This document shows, piece after piece, positions 8,670 to 17,563 of a stretch of DNA of 64,000 bases. The stretch is taken from contig NZ_CP030265.1 in assembly GCF_008843145.1 (NCBI RefSeq), forward strand, positions 5,511,001-5,575,000. The letters are read 5' to 3'. The stretch's first letter is position 1; each line of letters starts with the position of its first letter. A program made the position numbers and the translations under genes. The stretch comes from Skermanella pratensis. Its GTDB lineage: Bacteria; Pseudomonadota; Alphaproteobacteria; Azospirillales; Azospirillaceae. The notes beneath the pieces are model-generated. The model ran no database searches, was not told the origin of the DNA, and worked only from the letters and a program-made list of their open reading frames with translations.

Positions 8670-10178
8670 CTACCCGCTCCGCGCCGGGGTGCAGCAGGAC
8701 CGAACGATCTCCGACAGGAAAGCCTCCCGGGTCCGGGGGGCGGGCCGGCCGGTCGCGTCGACGAAGGCGGTCTGGAGAAAGGTCAGGACGCTTTCCTGGG
8801 GGCAGAGCGACTCGAAGGCGTGGGCCGCCCGCGCCGCGACGCGCAGCGCGCGGTCGGCCAATGCCGGGTCGGGAGCCGCGTCGGGCGGCGGGGCGGCGCC
8901 GGTGGAGGTACCGGTGGCGGTACCGGTGGAGGTACCGGTGGGGGAGCCGGAACCGGTATCGGGAACGGGACGCGCCAGGGCGGCGATCCGCCGCCGGGTC
9001 GCGGCCATCAGGCGCTCGACCGAGGCGGCGGTCATGTCCGCGAACCCGGCGCCGGCGCAGACCTCGCGGCCGACCGACAGCATCTCGACCGCCGCCGTCA
9101 GGGCCGCGACGAACTCCGATTCGTCCCCGGTCCGGGGCATGACGGGCAGGCGTTCGATCATCCCGTCCACGTTGGGCATCAGCCTGTCGCGGACCGTCGC
9201 CCCGAGGTCATCGCCCAGGCGCTCGGCGGCGGCCGTTCCGGCGCGGCCCATGGGCTGGGCGCGCAGCACGGCCAGCCGTTCGGCGGCCGGACGGAGCCCG
9301 CGCGCCAGCGCCGCGGGGTCCAGGTCGCGCGCCGCTTCCTCCGCGGTCTCCAGCCCGATGTCCTGGCGGGCGTCGTCGGCGGTGCAGCGCACGATGTCGG
9401 ACAGGATGCGGACGACCTCCTTGGACCTGTGGCGGCCGAGCGCGGTGGCGAAGTCGGGGAAGGCGCCGCGCGACAGGGGGGAACGCGCCAGGGAGAGCAG
9501 CATGACATGCATGGCGCGAGCGTCGTCGGCGGCGGCGCGCAGGAATTCCGACACCGCCGGGTCGGCGCGGCCCCGCGCGAGGTCCTGGCGGATGCGCCAG
9601 AGGTCGAAGCGCAGTCCGATCGCCAGGTCCATCTCCGGAACGATGTCCCAGATGTCGGGATGGATGCGCTTGCCCACGTTGGCGATGGCGGGGTTGCCCA
9701 CCGCCGCGGCGCGCATCGCCGACAGGGTCCCCCGGCCCGCCTCGAACAGGGGATGGTCGAGCGCGTCGCGGTCCGCCCGGAGCGGCAGCGGGAACTCCGC
9801 GGTCGGGCCGCGCAGCAGGCCGGAGACAGTCGCGGGCCTGGTCAGCAGCCGCCAGAACGGCATCAGGATGCGGCGGGGAATCAACCCGGCCGGGCGCAGC
9901 CGGGGGTTCCGGTCGGTCAGCAGGTCCTCGAACGGCAGGCAGAACAGCCGCATCGGCGTGATCACCTTGGGCGGCCGGGTCGCCCGCAGCCGGGGACGAA
10001 GCGCGTCCTCCAGCGCCGCGCGGGCGGGGGACGGCGGCAGTTCCGCCGAATACCGGTGGATCCGCTCGATGGTCCGGGCCGGCAGGGTCGCGATCTCCTC
10101 CGCCGTCGGCAGCACCATTCCGGGAACCGCGTCGGCGGAACCGGTGGCCGCCTTCAGGTCAAAGGGAGGGGCCTGCAT
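8670..10178 (-). CDS. Large helical protein of unknown function with Thr-Gly linker
   Basis: This product of about 502 residues starts at ATG 10178 behind GGAGAGG with 10-base spacing; ATG 10202 is a longer alternative. The sequence is mostly alpha-helical, rich in Ala, Arg and Leu, with no membrane segment and no motif I can assign. Around residue 410 lies a repetitive Thr-Gly/Ser-Gly linker encoded by a 12-base tandem repeat. It separates the main body from a C-terminal domain of about 70 residues. The unrecognised gene at 7555 follows on the same strand. Function unknown. Confidence 0.7.
   Translation of the reverse strand: MQAPPFDLKAATGSADAVPGMVLPTAEEIATLPARTIERIHRYSAELPPSPARAALEDALRPRLRATRPPKVITPMRLFCLPFEDLLTDRNPRLRPAGLIPRRILMPFWRLLTRPATVSGLLRGPTAEFPLPLRADRDALDHPLFEAGRGTLSAMRAAAVGNPAIANVGKRIHPDIWDIVPEMDLAIGLRFDLWRIRQDLARGRADPAVSEFLRAAADDARAMHVMLLSLARSPLSRGAFPDFATALGRHRSKEVVRILSDIVRCTADDARQDIGLETAEEAARDLDPAALARGLRPAAERLAVLRAQPMGRAGTAAAERLGDDLGATVRDRLMPNVDGMIERLPVMPRTGDESEFVAALTAAVEMLSVGREVCAGAGFADMTAASVERLMAATRRRIAALARPVPDTGSGSPTGTSTGTATGTSTGAAPPPDAAPDPALADRALRVAARAAHAFESLCPQESVLTFLQTAFVDATGRPAPRTREAFLSEIVRSCCTPARSG
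8901..8948. repeat. 12-base tandem repeat, four units
   Basis: Units GGTGGAGGTACC, GGTGGCGGTACC, GGTGGAGGTACC and GGTGGGGGAGCC lie head to tail inside the gene at 8670-10178. They keep its frame and encode the Thr-Gly linker. Copy number could vary without a frameshift. Confidence 0.9.
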
Positions 10179-10332
10179 CGGACCCGAACCTCTCCGCCCC
10201 ATGCGCGGATCGGCACGGCGGCCCCTTCGCCTGCTTTCCGATCATTCTCCAGCCCGCTCCCCCGACAATTCATTAGAAAGCTTAGCGTGCATACTCTTAT
10301 GTTCAGGTTAAGGGAAACGCCGGGTTTCGACC

Positions 10333-11973
10333 TCAACTCCAGCTCTCCATGACGCCCTGGCGCCGGCCGCGCAGGCGTGGCGACGCCACCGGCTCCAGCC
10401 GCTTCGGCGTCCAGACCGGCGTCGGCGCGGCCTTGCCGAACAGCCATCCCTGGCCCAGGGTGACGCCGATGCCGCGGAGGAAATCGCTTTGGGCGGCGGT
10501 TTCCACCATTTCGCCGATGGTCCCGATCTCCAGGTCGCCGCACAGCCGGACGAGTCCGCGCAGCAGGGTGTCGTCCCGGCGCGATCCGCCGATCCGCCTG
10601 ATGTAGGAGCCGTCGATCTTCACCCCGTCGATGGCCAGCGCCTGGAGGTACTGGAAAGACGCGGCGCCGGCCCCGAAATCGTCGAGATACACGGCGAAGC
10701 CGCGCCGCCTGACCTCCTGGATCACCTGATCGGCCCGGGCCAGGTCGCGCAGCCGGGCGCTTTCCGTGATCTCCAGGGACAGCCGGCCGGCAAGGTCCCG
10801 GTTCTCGTCCAGCAGCGCCAGAAGCAGCCGGATGAACACGGAGTTCTCCAGCGACTGGCCGGAGAGATTGATGGCGAGGCGAAGCGGCCCGGTCCCGGGC
10901 TCCCGGTCCCGGGACCGCATGGCCGAGACCGACCGCGTGCAGACGGCGAAGTCGAACTTCTCGATGACGCCGATCTCCTCCGCGAACTGGACCTTCTCGA
11001 AGGGGCTGGTGCCGTCCGTGAAGCGGGCCAGGACCTCGAAATGGTGGAGCGCCCCGGTCGCCAACTCGACGATCGGCTGGAAGGACAGATCGAACTTCTC
11101 TTCCCGCACGACCTCCGCGAAGTCGTTCATGCGCCGGATCGCGGTATCCACCATCTGCTCGAAGGCCTGGGTCATCGAGCCGGGCAGCGCCGCCGCCGGA
11201 CCCCGGGCGGAGAACCGGTTGACCGCGAAGCGGACCGCCTGCAGCAGTTCGTCCTGGCCCAGCCCTCCGGCGTCGAGCGCCATGTCATGGGTGCTGAGCC
11301 CGAGGTCGATCCCGTTGCGGGCCCCCTCCTCCGTGATGTCGGCCAAGCCCTTGCGCAGGATGGTCTCGCTGCCCCTGTGGGTGACCCCGAAACGCGCCTC
11401 CCCCAGCCGTGCCGCGGCGTTGCCGTCGACCGCCGAATTCCGCAGCAGGGTGCTGATCCGCTGCACCAGGGTATTGCACATGGCCGGATTGCTCTGCGCC
11501 AGCCCGACCAGCCCCGGCGCCTCGACGAGCGTCATGTTGGCGCCGGCCTCGCCCGCCTTGCAGGCGGCTTCGACGAAGTCCTCGATGCCGACGAGATCAG
11601 CGCCGGGATCGCCGGCGGCCGGAAGCGCCGTCAGAACGCAGGACAACCATTCCTGCGGTCCGGCCAGCCGGCAGGCGCTGAGCGACGCGCGCCGGGCCGG
11701 CTCCGATCCCGGGCCGGCAGCCGCCATGCGGACTTCCAGCGGTCCGGAGCGTCCCTGCGGGCCCAGGGCCGCCGCAAGGTCGCGGACGGCCTTCCGGTCC
11801 GCCGGGTCGAACAGGTCGAGCCAGTTCCTGCCGATCAGCTCGTCGTCGCGCCGATCCGTCAGGGTCAGGGCCGCGCCAAGGGCGAAGCGGATCTCGCCGC
11901 GATCCCCCACTTCGAACAGCAGATCGGCTGCCGCGAAAGCGAAGGAAATGAACCTCTGTAGTTGGCTTCTCAT
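10333..11973 (-). CDS. PAS - degenerate GGDEF - EAL cyclic-di-GMP phosphodiesterase
   Basis: Of 546 residues, 5-115 look like a PAS sensor domain. Residues 125-255 hold a possible vestige of a GGDEF domain (AARLGEARFGV in place of the signature). Residues 285-515 are an EAL domain. The EAL motif is EVL (Glu313); Asn369 (INLS), Glu401 (LEITE), Asp431-Asp432 (DDFGAG), Lys452 (VKID), Glu488/491 (GEMVE) and Gln508 are all present, so the phosphodiesterase is probably active and would hydrolyse c-di-GMP to pGpG. No membrane segment is seen. It is divergent from a chemoreceptor with a PilZ (c-di-GMP-binding) domain, suggesting the two work together. Confidence 0.9.
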   Translation of the reverse strand: MRSQLQRFISFAFAAADLLFEVGDRGEIRFALGAALTLTDRRDDELIGRNWLDLFDPADRKAVRDLAAALGPQGRSGPLEVRMAAAGPGSEPARRASLSACRLAGPQEWLSCVLTALPAAGDPGADLVGIEDFVEAACKAGEAGANMTLVEAPGLVGLAQSNPAMCNTLVQRISTLLRNSAVDGNAAARLGEARFGVTHRGSETILRKGLADITEEGARNGIDLGLSTHDMALDAGGLGQDELLQAVRFAVNRFSARGPAAALPGSMTQAFEQMVDTAIRRMNDFAEVVREEKFDLSFQPIVELATGALHHFEVLARFTDGTSPFEKVQFAEEIGVIEKFDFAVCTRSVSAMRSRDREPGTGPLRLAINLSGQSLENSVFIRLLLALLDENRDLAGRLSLEITESARLRDLARADQVIQEVRRRGFAVYLDDFGAGAASFQYLQALAIDGVKIDGSYIRRIGGSRRDDTLLRGLVRLCGDLEIGTIGEMVETAAQSDFLRGIGVTLGQGWLFGKAAPTPVWTPKRLEPVASPRLRGRRQGVMESWS

Positions 11974-12221
11974 CGACCGTTCTCTATTAAACGCGACCCT
12001 TGGATTCTTCCCCCGATCCTAGTTGCTGAGTGCTACAAATTATAGAAATCATTGATATATACTTGGTAATAGGCAAACTTGATTAGCGTTCTGGACTTCT
12101 AGGTAAGATGGACGAAGATTAGACTGCCGGATCACAATAAGCATCTTAAGATTTTATTTTCTAAATCATGCTAACCTTAGGTTCGGCAGGGGAACGCCTC
12201 TCATCGAATCCAGAGGGCTTT
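11974..12221. promoter_or_regulatory. AT-rich divergent promoter region (EAL / chemoreceptor)
   Basis: About 250 bases separate the two divergent starts. Bases 12030-12170 are markedly AT-rich for this genome (for example AAATTATAGAAATCATTGAT), as expected for promoters. I cannot assign specific -35/-10 elements. AGAGGG at 12213-12218 is the chemoreceptor ribosome-binding site. Confidence 0.5.
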
Positions 12222-13910
12222 ATGAGCGCAGACGACAACAATCCTCCACGGCTCGCGTCGGACAGCCGATCCCGCCGCCTGGCCGTGTTCCAGCTGACCG
12301 ACGCCGACATCGATCTGGTCCGCGAGCAGAGATCCTTTGCCGAACAGCGGCTCCCCGCGCTGCTGGAGCAGTGGCAGTCCCGTTTCGCCGCCTGGCCCGA
12401 GATCCAGTCCGCGCTGGCCAACCCTGCCGTCCATGACGTCCGGGTGCGGCACTGGGTCCGCGCCGTGTCCGGCCGGATCGACGACGACTTCATGCGGTCG
12501 GCGACGCAGCTCGCCCGGGCGTTCTACGACAACGGCGTGCCCGGCTACGCGGTGGCCATCTGCCACAGCATCGTGGTCACCGGCATCGTCGAGGAGCTGG
12601 GCCTGGAGACCGGGGGGCACGGTCTCGGCTCGCTGCTCCGGTCCGGCGACGCGGCCCGGAAGCTGGCGTTGCGCAACGCGCTGAACAAGCTGGCCTGGCT
12701 GGACCTGGAGCTGCTGCTGGAGACCTATGCCGAGGCCGAGGCGGAAACCAGGACCGCGGCGCTCCAGGCGATGGCGGAGACCGTGGAGCGGGAGGCCCGC
12801 TCGGCGGTCGAACGGGTCGCCGTCCATACCGGCGGCATGGCGCGGGAAGCCGAGGGCATGGCGGAGTCGGCGGAGCGGGTCGGCGCCAGTTCCCGCACCG
12901 TGGCCGCTGCGGCCAACCAGGCGCTCGCCAATGCCCAGACGGTCGCGGCCGCGACCGAGCAGCTGGCCGCCTCGATCCGCGAGATCACCGGCCAGGTGGC
13001 ACATTCGGGTGCTGTGACCCGCCGCGCGGTCGAGAGCGGCGAACGCACCCAGGCGACCATCGGCTCGCTGTCCCAGGCGGTCGGCAAGATCGACGAGGTC
13101 GCCGAGCTGATCAGCGCCATAGCCGGCCAGACCAACCTGCTGGCGCTGAACGCGACGATCGAGGCGGCGCGGGCCGGCGAGGCCGGCAAGGGCTTCGCCG
13201 TCGTGGCCCAGGAAGTCAAGAACCTGGCCAACCAGACGGCGCGCTCGACCGAGGAGATCACCCGCCAGATCAGCGAGATCCAGAGCGTCACCGCGACCGC
13301 CGTCAGCGCCGTCGCGGAGATCGGCCAGACGATCGGCGAAATCGACCGGGTGTCCGGGGCGATCGCCGCGGCCATGGAGGAGCAGGCGGCGGCGACCCAG
13401 GAGATCAGCCGCAACGTCGCCGAGACCACGGTGGCCGCCCACGAGGTTTCGGTCCGCATTTCCGAGGTGTCGAGCGAGGTGGCCCAGACCGGCGAGCAGG
13501 CGGCGCAGGTGAAGGCCGGCTCCAGCGAGGTCGCGGTCAGCATCGACGACCTCCGCCGGGTCCTGGTCCGGGTCGTCCGCACGTCCACCGCCGAGGCGAA
13601 CCGGCGGCGCGATGTGCGCTTCGACGTGGACGAACCCTGCTCGGTCGAGATCGGGTCCGACCGGCGGTCCGCCAGGATCGCGAACCTGTCCGAAGGCGGG
13701 GCGATGATCGCCGGAGTCACCGGCATCCGTGTCGGCACCCAGGGAGTCCTGGTGCTGGACCGCCGCGGCGTCCGGATGCGCTTCGACGTGCTGGACGGCG
13801 ACGGCGGTGCGCTGCATGTCCGTTTCGCCGCCCAGGACATGGAGAATCCGCGCTTCAAGGCGGTGTTCGACACGATCACGGGCGGGCTGCTGCCGACCGC
13901 CGCCGCGTAA
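12222..13910 (+). CDS. Soluble globin-fold chemoreceptor with C-terminal PilZ domain
   Basis: This protein has 562 residues and no transmembrane helix. Residues 20-185 match the globin-coupled-sensor fold ([15 protein letters not shown]). However, where such sensors carry the haem-binding His, this one has Phe101 in [10 protein letters not shown], so it may not bind haem. Residues about 200-455 are the methyl-accepting signalling coiled coil, with the conserved tip [20 protein letters not shown]-like (here [20 protein letters not shown]). From about 462 a PilZ domain has RRRDVR and NLSEGG, the two c-di-GMP-binding signatures. It should relay an intracellular cue plus c-di-GMP to CheA/CheW. 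ATG 12222 follows AGAGGG. Confidence 0.9.
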   Translation: MSADDNNPPRLASDSRSRRLAVFQLTDADIDLVREQRSFAEQRLPALLEQWQSRFAAWPEIQSALANPAVHDVRVRHWVRAVSGRIDDDFMRSATQLARAFYDNGVPGYAVAICHSIVVTGIVEELGLETGGHGLGSLLRSGDAARKLALRNALNKLAWLDLELLLETYAEAEAETRTAALQAMAETVEREARSAVERVAVHTGGMAREAEGMAESAERVGASSRTVAAAANQALANAQTVAAATEQLAASIREITGQVAHSGAVTRRAVESGERTQATIGSLSQAVGKIDEVAELISAIAGQTNLLALNATIEAARAGEAGKGFAVVAQEVKNLANQTARSTEEITRQISEIQSVTATAVSAVAEIGQTIGEIDRVSGAIAAAMEEQAAATQEISRNVAETTVAAHEVSVRISEVSSEVAQTGEQAAQVKAGSSEVAVSIDDLRRVLVRVVRTSTAEANRRRDVRFDVDEPCSVEIGSDRRSARIANLSEGGAMIAGVTGIRVGTQGVLVLDRRGVRMRFDVLDGDGGALHVRFAAQDMENPRFKAVFDTITGGLLPTAAA

Positions 13911-13959
13911 GGGACGGCACGGGGGCCGGGGCCGGGGCCGGGGCGGTCACGGGACCGTC

Positions 13960-13973
13960 TTGACCCAGGTTAA
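13960..13973. promoter_or_regulatory. Crp/Fnr-family box upstream of alcohol dehydrogenase
   Basis: TTGACCCAGGTTAA is an imperfect palindrome close to the Fnr/FixK/Dnr consensus TTGAT-N4-ATCAA. It is centred about 72 bases before ATG 14039. A near-identical copy lies at 15036 and a related one at 26229. Confidence 0.55.
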
Positions 13974-14038
13974 GGGAAGACCCCCGGCAGTCGGGCAGGA
14001 TCGCGTCCGACAGGACACAAGCCACGAAAGCGCCCGCC

Positions 14039-15049
14039 ATGAAGGCAATGGTTCTGCAGCGCCCCGGCAGCCTGCTGGTTCCGACGGACCGGCCCGACCC
14101 CGTCCCCGGGCCGGGCCGGCTCCTGATCCGGGTGCATGCCTGCGCGGTCTGCCGCACGGACCTGCACGTGATCGACGGGGAGCTGCCCGACCCCGCCCTG
14201 CCCCTCATCCCCGGCCATGAGATCATCGGCTCCGTGGTGGAGGCCGGGCCCGGTGCGGAGCGGTTCGCCCCAGGCGACCGGGTGGGGGTGCCGTGGCTCG
14301 GCTGGAGCTGCGGCACCTGCGCCTGGTGCCTTTCCGGCCGCGAGAACCTGTGCGACCGGGCCCGCTATACCGGATACCAGATCGACGGCGGCTATGCAGA
14401 GCTGACGGTGGCCGACGCCCGCTACTGCTTCCCGATCGACCCGTTCTATTCGGACTCCGAGGCGGCGCCGCTGATGTGCGCCGGCCTGATCGGCTACCGG
14501 GCGCTCCGCATGGCCGGCGACGCCGCCCGCCTCGGGCTCTACGGCTTCGGGGCCGCGGCCCACATCGTGGCGCAGGTCGCCCGCCACCAGGGGCGCGAGG
14601 TCTTCGCCTTCACCCGGCCGGGCGACCGGGGCGCCCGGGACCTGGCCTGCGAACTGGGGGCTGCCTGGGCCGGCGGGTCCGACGAGCAGCCGCCCGAGCC
14701 GCTCGACGCCGCCATCCTGTTCGCCCCCTCGGGACCGCTGGTGCCGCTGGCGCTTCGGGCCGTGACCAAGGGAGGCACGGTGGTGTGCGCCGGCATCCAC
14801 ATGAGCGACATCCCCTCGTTTCCCTACGAGATCCTGTGGGGCGAACGGGTCGTCCGCTCCGTCGCCAACCTGACCCGGCGCGACGGCGAGGAGTTCCTGG
14901 CGCTGGCCCCCCGGGTGCCGGTCCGGACGCGGGTGACGGAGTATCCGCTGGAGCGGGCCAACGAGGCCGTGGCGGCGCTCCGGTCCGGCGCCATCACGGG
15001 GGCCGCCGTGCTGACGGTGGGGAAAACAGGCACGCTTGATCCAGGTTAA
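14039..15049 (+). CDS. Zinc-dependent alcohol dehydrogenase family protein
   Basis: The 336-residue medium-chain dehydrogenase has catalytic-zinc ligands in CAVCRTDLH and GHEIIGSV. The structural-zinc cluster is [15 protein letters not shown], and GFGAAA forms the nucleotide-binding turn of the Rossmann fold. It resembles the AdhP-like/zinc-binding alcohol dehydrogenases that oxidise or reduce small alcohols and aldehydes with NAD(P). It is the first gene of a stress-protein cluster (Hsp20, HPF, USP) and has an Fnr-like box upstream. This suggests fermentative or redox-balancing use at low oxygen (inference). Confidence 0.9.
   Translation: MKAMVLQRPGSLLVPTDRPDPVPGPGRLLIRVHACAVCRTDLHVIDGELPDPALPLIPGHEIIGSVVEAGPGAERFAPGDRVGVPWLGWSCGTCAWCLSGRENLCDRARYTGYQIDGGYAELTVADARYCFPIDPFYSDSEAAPLMCAGLIGYRALRMAGDAARLGLYGFGAAAHIVAQVARHQGREVFAFTRPGDRGARDLACELGAAWAGGSDEQPPEPLDAAILFAPSGPLVPLALRAVTKGGTVVCAGIHMSDIPSFPYEILWGERVVRSVANLTRRDGEEFLALAPRVPVRTRVTEYPLERANEAVAALRSGAITGAAVLTVGKTGTLDPG
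15036..15049. promoter_or_regulatory. Crp/Fnr-family box upstream of hsp20
   Basis: TTGATCCAGGTTAA differs by one base from the box at 13960. It overlaps the last codons and stop of the dehydrogenase gene and lies about 95 bases before the hsp20 start. Confidence 0.55.
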
Positions 15050-15144
15050 GGCACGCCGGCCGGCACCGCGGCAGTCTTTTCCGTGCGGCGGCACCGAGGT
15101 CGCGCCAATCAAGAAACAGCCCTGGACCTCAGGAGGATCGAGCC

Positions 15145-15699
15145 ATGACCAGCAACCTGGACAAATCAGCCGGGACGTCCGAAACCCAGCCCGCGGCGAC
15201 CGGGAGCAAGGATGCGGCCGACCGTGCCGGACACCCCCTGCTGAGCCTGCGTGACGAGATCGACCGCCTGTTCGACGATTTCTCCGGCGGCATGATGCGC
15301 AGCCCCTTCCGCACGCGCCTGATGGATTTCGAGCCGTTCCGCCGGTTCGAGACGGTGTTCTCGGGAGCGGTGCCCACCGCCGAGGTCGCCGAGAAGGAGA
15401 AGGAATACGTGGTCACGCTGGAACTCCCCGGCATCGACCAGAAGGACGTCGAGATCAGCGTCAGCGGCAGGATGCTGACCGTGAAGGGCGAGAAGCGCGA
15501 GGAAAAAGAGGAAACGGAGAAGCAGCTCCACCTGTCCGAACGGCGCTACGGCTCGTTCCAGCGCTCCTTCCCCATCCCGGAAACGGTCGATCAGGACAGG
15601 ATCGCCGCGGCGATGAAGGACGGCGTGCTCACCGTCACGCTGCCCAAGACCGAGGAAGCCTCGCGGCCGGCACGCAGGATCGAGGTTTCGGGCTCTTAG
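15145..15699 (+). CDS. Small heat-shock protein Hsp20
   Basis: The 184-residue protein starts behind AGGAGG (15130-15135). Residues about 75-175 form an alpha-crystallin domain: EYVVTLELPGIDQKDVEISV, then the LTVKGEK strand and DGVLTVTLPK. The C-terminal IEV tripeptide matches the I-x-I/V oligomerisation motif. It is a cytosolic ATP-independent holdase. Its position in the cluster and the Fnr-like box upstream suggest induction with the neighbouring ribosome-hibernation and stress proteins. Confidence 0.95.
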   Translation: MTSNLDKSAGTSETQPAATGSKDAADRAGHPLLSLRDEIDRLFDDFSGGMMRSPFRTRLMDFEPFRRFETVFSGAVPTAEVAEKEKEYVVTLELPGIDQKDVEISVSGRMLTVKGEKREEKEETEKQLHLSERRYGSFQRSFPIPETVDQDRIAAAMKDGVLTVTLPKTEEASRPARRIEVSGS

Positions 15700-15735
15700 C
15701 CCGCTTCCCTCCAGTCCCGGCCATGAGCCAACCCT

Positions 15736-15760
15736 GAGGCGGATCACCCGAGGCGGATCA
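15736..15760. repeat. 11-base direct repeat at the hpf ribosome-binding site
   Basis: GAGGCGGATCA occurs at 15736-15746 and again at 15750-15760, a 14-base period. The second copy supplies the GAGG in front of ATG 15762. It looks like a small local duplication. Confidence 0.7.
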
Positions 15761-15761
15761 A

Positions 15762-16109
15762 ATGGAAACACCACTCAAGATCACCTTCAAGAACCTGGAT
15801 CCGTCGCCGGCGCTGGAAGCGCGCATCGGCGAGAAGGCCGCGAAGCTGGATCATTTCTGCGAGCATGTCGTGGCGTGCCACGTGGTCGTGGAGCGGCCCC
15901 ACGGCAGTCGCCAGCAGGGCGATCTCTACCAGGTGACGGTCGACTTGACCGTTCCGGGCGGGGAACTGGTCGCCGACGGCGTCCACGAGAACGCTCACGC
16001 CGCCCTTCGCGCCGCCTTCGACGCGGCGGTCCGGCGGCTTGAGGACCATGTCAGGCGCCGGCGGCTGGACGTGAAACGGCACGATCCGGCGCCCCATCCG
16101 ACGGCGTGA
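15762..16109 (+). CDS. hpf: Ribosome hibernation factor, HPF/RaiA family (short form)
   Basis: The 115-residue product has the beta-alpha-beta-beta-beta-alpha pattern of HPF/YfiA: LKITFKNLDPSPALEARI, then CHVVVERP, YQVTVDLTVPGGELV and a basic C-terminal helix (VRRLEDHVRRRR). This family sits in the ribosome decoding channel and inactivates ribosomes under stress. It is short and lacks the dimerisation domain of long HPF. Clustering with Hsp20 and USP supports a dormancy or stress role. The symbol is by family; the locus could be called raiA. Confidence 0.85.
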   Translation: METPLKITFKNLDPSPALEARIGEKAAKLDHFCEHVVACHVVVERPHGSRQQGDLYQVTVDLTVPGGELVADGVHENAHAALRAAFDAAVRRLEDHVRRRRLDVKRHDPAPHPTA

Positions 16110-16124
16110 CGGGGAGGGTTACCC

Positions 16125-17015
16125 ATGATCAGGAAGATCCTGGCACCGCTGGACGGCCAGCCGTCCGACCGGACCTCGCTGGCGCTGGCGTTCGGCATGG
16201 CCCGGCTGCTGGACGCCCATGTCGAAGGGGTCTTCCTGGCCGCGGACCCGGCCGGGAGCATTCCGATCATGGGCGAGGCGGTTCCGCCCGAGTTCATCGA
16301 AGAGTTGATCCGGGAAAGGGAGGAGGCCGTGGCCGCCGCCGGGCGCGAGGCCGAACGGTGCTTCGACGAGGTCCGGCAGGCGGCCGCCCTGCCGCTGGCC
16401 GAGGCGCCCGGCGCGGGCAGCGGGGGTGCCAGCGCCTGGTTTCACAGGAAACCGGGGAACGTCGAGCGGACCCTGGCGAGGATCGCCCGCTGCGCCGACC
16501 TGACCGTCCTGCCCCAGGGCGAGCGTCCCTTCCCGGGGACCCTGGCCAGGGTCCGCGACGCGGTGCTGTTCGACGCGGGACGGCCGCTCCTGCTGGCCCC
16601 CGCCATTCCGTTCGAGGGTTTGGGGCCGGTAGAAAACTTAGGAAAGGCCGTCGCGATCGCCTGGAACGACAGCGCCGAGGCGACGCACGCGATCATCGAT
16701 GCGATGCCGCTGCTGACCCGCGCGTCCAAGGTCCTGATCCTGGTACAGGAGGACTTCCGCCGCCAGATCGACGGCGCCGTGGACCTTGCCGCATATCTCG
16801 CGTGGCACGGCATCGACGCGGCCATAGACAGGTTGCCGAGGGTCGAGGAGGAGCCGATGGGACAGGTGCTGACCCAGCGCGCCCTCGACCTGGGCGCCGG
16901 CCTGCTGGTCATGGGCGCCTACGGACACAGCCGTTTCCGCGAGATGGTCCTGGGCGGCACGACCCGCCATGTGCTGGAAAACCCGGCCCGGATCCCCGTG
17001 CTGATGGCCCACTGA
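16125..17015 (+). CDS. Tandem universal stress protein
   Basis: The 296-residue protein consists of two USP domains. The first begins MIRKILAPLDGQ (1-140); the second covers about 170-296 and ends in the ATP-binding signature GAYGHSRFREMVLGGTT (G-x2-G-x9-G-S/T). Only the second domain keeps the nucleotide-binding motif, a common arrangement. It starts 15 bases after hpf, so it is probably cotranscribed. Such proteins bind ATP and modulate survival under low oxygen, starvation or oxidative stress. Confidence 0.92.
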   Translation: MIRKILAPLDGQPSDRTSLALAFGMARLLDAHVEGVFLAADPAGSIPIMGEAVPPEFIEELIREREEAVAAAGREAERCFDEVRQAAALPLAEAPGAGSGGASAWFHRKPGNVERTLARIARCADLTVLPQGERPFPGTLARVRDAVLFDAGRPLLLAPAIPFEGLGPVENLGKAVAIAWNDSAEATHAIIDAMPLLTRASKVLILVQEDFRRQIDGAVDLAAYLAWHGIDAAIDRLPRVEEEPMGQVLTQRALDLGAGLLVMGAYGHSRFREMVLGGTTRHVLENPARIPVLMAH

Positions 17016-17039
17016 CGGGGCCGGGGGCACCGGGATGCG

Positions 17040-17510
17040 TTATCTTCTCACATGCCTGGGCTGGAAGCTCTTCACGTAGTTCTCGCTTTGCCGGACATGT
17101 TCGGAGTTGTTCGTCCAGAAGTCCGGGGTCTCCAGATCGATGACCTTCCAGAGCATCTTCAGGAGCCTGTAGTAGTTCTTCTGGTCCAGCAGCGGCTCCA
17201 CGGCCTCGATGTCGAAACCGGCGCCGTGCCGCGAACCTGCCTTTCGCAGATGCTCCTTCACGTTATGCCAGATCCTCAGGATATCACCGTGCTGTCCCTC
17301 CCGGGAGCTGCGGTGCTTGATGTAGGTTTCCTGGATCACATAGTAGAACGTCTGGAGCATGGTCAGCGCGCTGGGGTCCTTGATGGTCATCCGTTCTGGC
17401 AGGATATCGCACTGGTCGAGCAGCAATATCTCCGAATTGTCGACGAACTGCATCCGGACGCCCTCGATATACAGGACCTCACCTTTCTTGACGGAGTATC
17501 GAAGCGCCAT
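17040..17510 (-). CDS. flbT: FlbT-like flagellin expression regulator
   Basis: The 156-residue protein begins with KKGEVLYIEGV, matching the KPGE...NGA opening of FlbT. DILPERMTIKDPSALTMLQT and the C-terminal YYRLLKMLWKVIDLE also match the family. In alphaproteobacteria FlbT acts on flagellin mRNA translation or stability, together with FlaF. Similarity is moderate, but the genomic position, last in a leftward flagellin-flaF-DUF1217-methyltransferase set, supports the call. It runs convergently with the USP gene (25-base gap). Confidence 0.7.
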   Translation of the reverse strand: MALRYSVKKGEVLYIEGVRMQFVDNSEILLLDQCDILPERMTIKDPSALTMLQTFYYVIQETYIKHRSSREGQHGDILRIWHNVKEHLRKAGSRHGAGFDIEAVEPLLDQKNYYRLLKMLWKVIDLETPDFWTNNSEHVRQSENYVKSFQPRHVRR

Positions 17511-17563
17511 TCTTGCTCACTCGGTTCTGGAAGCGGTGCGGATGGTCCGGCGGGCCCGGTGCC

